From NCBI RefSeq assembly GCF_946479755.1, contig NZ_CAMLHC010000040.1, forward strand, positions 1-63,795: a stretch of 63,795 nucleotides of DNA. Direction: 5' to 3'. The stretch is from an uncultured Chitinophaga sp. (GTDB lineage: Bacteria; Bacteroidota; Bacteroidia; Chitinophagales; Chitinophagaceae). Below the pieces are notes generated by a model. The model was given only the letters and a program-made list of their open reading frames with translations. It did not search any database and was not told the origin of the DNA. The stretch's first letter is position 1; each line of letters begins with the position of its first letter. Position numbers and translations under genes: made by a program. Of this stretch, positions 61,934 to 63,795 are shown in pieces.

Positions 61934-62395
61934 CTAAAAAGGCAGATCGTCTGCAGGCTCGTTCAGCGAAGGGGGAATTTCCATATTGTTAGCGAAATTG
62001 TCTCCGGTGGAAGTGCCTGAACTGCTGTGGTGAGGTATGGGGTGGTCTGAGCTGTTGAGGTCCATGCGTTTATCCAGCATAACCAGGTTGTCTCCTACAA
62101 CTTCTGTCGCAAATTTTTTGTTGCCTTCCTTGTCTTCCCAGCTGCGGGTACGCAAACGTCCTTCAATATAGACCAGGCTGCCTTTGTGCAGGTATTTCTG
62201 GGCCAGCTCTGCCAGTCCGCGCCACAGCACTACGGTATGCCATTCTGTTTGAGAAATGAGTTTTCCCGCCCTGTCTTTAAAGGTTTCCGTGGTCGCCAGG
62301 GAAAATTTCGCCACGGCGATATTACCTTCGAGGAACTGCACATCCGGGTCTCTGCCTAAATTGCCTATCAGAATTACTTTATTAACACCTCTCAT
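61934..62395 (-). CDS. ssb: Single-stranded DNA-binding protein
   Basis: A 153-aa OB-fold protein protecting single-stranded DNA. It starts MRGVNKVILIGNLGRDPDVQ with FSLATTETFKDRAGK and TEWHTVVLWRGLAELAQKYL, and ends in the acidic tip EPADDLPF that recruits partner proteins. Length is slightly below E. coli SSB (178). Located between mutY and gldE, the usual Bacteroidota order. Confidence 0.96.
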   Translation of the reverse strand: MRGVNKVILIGNLGRDPDVQFLEGNIAVAKFSLATTETFKDRAGKLISQTEWHTVVLWRGLAELAQKYLHKGSLVYIEGRLRTRSWEDKEGNKKFATEVVGDNLVMLDKRMDLNSSDHPIPHHSSSGTSTGDNFANNMEIPPSLNEPADDLPF

Positions 62396-62593
62396 AGTTG
62401 TAGGTTTTTTTAGTCTATTGTTAAAAGGTTCTTCTTTTATAAATAAACAACCTTCTTAAAGTTAATATTTTTTTCCAATCGACAGTGAAAAATTTCTTGC
62501 TGGCAGCGTGTTAAGCATGAATGGACGCATGTATTATAACTTCCTGTAATCTAACCGTATAATATATTTTTAATTTTCTGTATATGTTTCATA

Positions 62594-63667
62594 TCAGAAC
62601 AACTGTAGTTTTTTGCTTTGCAAAAAGGCGGTGATGGTTTTTGGAAAGGCGTATTTATCAAGTGTTTTACGGGAAACGAGCAGGTGCCCGTCTGCCGGCA
62701 GCGGCTGCTTTATTTCGATGGTAAAGAAGCGACTGTAGATGGTTTGGTGGGTCAGCTGTTGTTTTTGAGGCGTCGACACGTTGGTGACGGTAAAGGGGGT
62801 ATTGCCGAAAAGCTGGCGGAAGGACTCATTTTTCCGCAGGTCATCGAGCTCTGCCGCTTCCGGTGTTTCGATCAGGATAAATTCGTGCAGGTTCTGCCAG
62901 ATATCTTTTTCTGTTCTTTTCCGGATATAGATGCTGTCTTTGAATTCCACGAGGAAGTGGTTGAAATAGCGTTTTTTGATCTGCAGTTTTTTTGATTTTA
63001 CGGGGAGCACTTCTACCAGTTGCTGCTGGCGGGCCAGGCATTTACGGTTGAGCGGGCAGGTGGGGCAGGCGGGTTGCTGTGGTTTGCAGACGACGGCGCC
63101 AAAATCCATAATGCTTTGATTATAAGCGGCCGATTCGTTGGGCGGGAGCAGTTCCTGTGCCAGGTCGCCGAATTGTTTTTTGCCGGCGGTGGTATCGATG
63201 GGGGTGTCGATGGCGAAGTAGCGGGAGAGGACGCGGTATACGTTGCCGTCCAGTACGGCGTGGGGGAGATGGAAGCCGAAGGAGGCGATGGCGGCGGCGG
63301 TGTAGTCGCCTATTCCTTTCAGGGCTTTGATCTGGTCGTAGGTGTCCGGGAACTTCCCTTTATAGGTGGTGGCTATTTCGCGGGCGGCGGCCAGCATGTT
63401 TTTACAGCGGGCGTAGTAGCCGAGGCCCTGCCAGAGGCGGAACACTTCTTCTTCGGGGGCATTGGCCAGTTTGGTGGCGGTGGGATAGTGTTCGATAAAT
63501 TTCTGGTAGTAGGGCAATCCTTGTTCCACGCGGGTTTGCTGGAGTATGATTTCGGATAGCCATATCCGGTAGGGGTCTTTTTCACCTTTCCAGGGCATGG
63601 TGCGGGTATTGCTGAGTTGGTTCCATTCCAATAATTTTTCCGTAAAAAAAAGTCGGGAATCGGCCAT
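62594..63667 (-). CDS. mutY: A/G-specific adenine DNA glycosylase
   Basis: Removes A opposite 8-oxoguanine or G. The 357-aa protein has MPWKGEKDPYRIWLSEIILQ with the catalytic region (Glu in SEIILQQTRVEQGLPYY), HhH LKGIGDYTAAAIASFGF, the catalytic Asp near LPHAVLDGNVYRVLSR, the 4Fe-4S signature C-x6-C-x2-C-x5-C as CKPQQPACPTCPLNRKC, and a NUDIX-like C-terminal recognition domain. Length is standard. The remaining 63668-63795 stretch is AT-rich with no gene. Confidence 0.95.
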   Translation of the reverse strand: MADSRLFFTEKLLEWNQLSNTRTMPWKGEKDPYRIWLSEIILQQTRVEQGLPYYQKFIEHYPTATKLANAPEEEVFRLWQGLGYYARCKNMLAAAREIATTYKGKFPDTYDQIKALKGIGDYTAAAIASFGFHLPHAVLDGNVYRVLSRYFAIDTPIDTTAGKKQFGDLAQELLPPNESAAYNQSIMDFGAVVCKPQQPACPTCPLNRKCLARQQQLVEVLPVKSKKLQIKKRYFNHFLVEFKDSIYIRKRTEKDIWQNLHEFILIETPEAAELDDLRKNESFRQLFGNTPFTVTNVSTPQKQQLTHQTIYSRFFTIEIKQPLPADGHLLVSRKTLDKYAFPKTITAFLQSKKLQLF

Positions 63668-63795
63668 TTATATATTATTTTAATAAAATTATTTAGTAAA
63701 TTGATATGGTAAAAGCTGTACAAAACCCTATAAGGTACAACGGATACTCATTTCCGGGCCTGCAAATAAATATAATTTATCGCCAATACCAGTTA

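Noticed and set aside
1..63795. tRNA, rRNA, CRISPR array, insertion sequence or prophage
   Set aside because: No such sequence pattern, transposase or repeat-spacer array was seen on reading the window.

Overview
The window looks like chromosome from a Bacteroidota bacterium of the Chitinophaga/Chitinophagaceae type. The evidence is the gldE-gldD gliding genes next to ssb and mutY, an IspG with the large Bacteroidota insert, ribosomal protein THX, M16 and BatB proteins, lipoprotein-rich gene content, and promoters that repeatedly match TAnnTTTG (sometimes with TTTG 19-22 bp upstream) with little sign of Shine-Dalgarno sites. I see no tRNA or rRNA gene, CRISPR array, transposase or phage gene. 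All names come from reading the protein sequences; no database search was run.

Layout. 0.5-4.4 kb: translation block rplM-rpsI-rpsB-tsf, then pyrH. 4.4-8.3 kb: DUF3298 lipoprotein, pdxH, THX, HU, DUF4286, xth. 8.3-12.1 kb: methionine synthase encoded as two adjacent genes. 12.3-12.8 kb: a short transcription unit with an ideal promoter, a 30-codon leader ending in cysteine codons, an overlapping terminator-like hairpin and a 71-aa protein. 12.8-18.5 kb: recR, lipoproteins, an LpxR-like protein, a CoA-transferase. 18.6-22.9 kb: GNAT enzymes, a sigma factor with two paralogous membrane proteins (both starting at TTG), a lipocalin-like lipoprotein, a UPF0173 hydrolase. 22.9-31.9 kb: LysR, ispG, an AraC regulator followed by a gene-free, strongly folded 400-bp stretch that may be a non-coding RNA, batC/batB-like genes, a class D beta-lactamase, kbl. 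32.2-39 kb: sigma / anti-sigma / outer-membrane-barrel / lipoprotein operon, M16 peptidase, L,D-transpeptidase. 39-46.4 kb: hydrolase, acs, a double-HTH regulator, and a divergent deoxynucleotidase / DeoR-MFS pair whose shared promoter is six 10-bp iterons. 46.5-48.4 kb: a three-gene peptide-modification operon (small CxxC peptide, DUF692/MNIO iron enzyme, partner protein). 48.7-57.7 kb: carB, comEC, purH, and a sigma factor with an anti-sigma/TonB fusion. 57.7-63.7 kb: lutB, DUF3109, gldD, gldE, ssb, mutY.

Best candidates for something undescribed: (1) the MNIO operon with a terminator-like hairpin between the peptide gene and its modifying enzyme; (2) the Cys-codon leader with its overlapping terminator; (3) the 6 x 10-bp phased array between the deoxynucleotidase and DeoR genes; (4) the structured intergenic RNA candidate at 27.3-27.7 kb.
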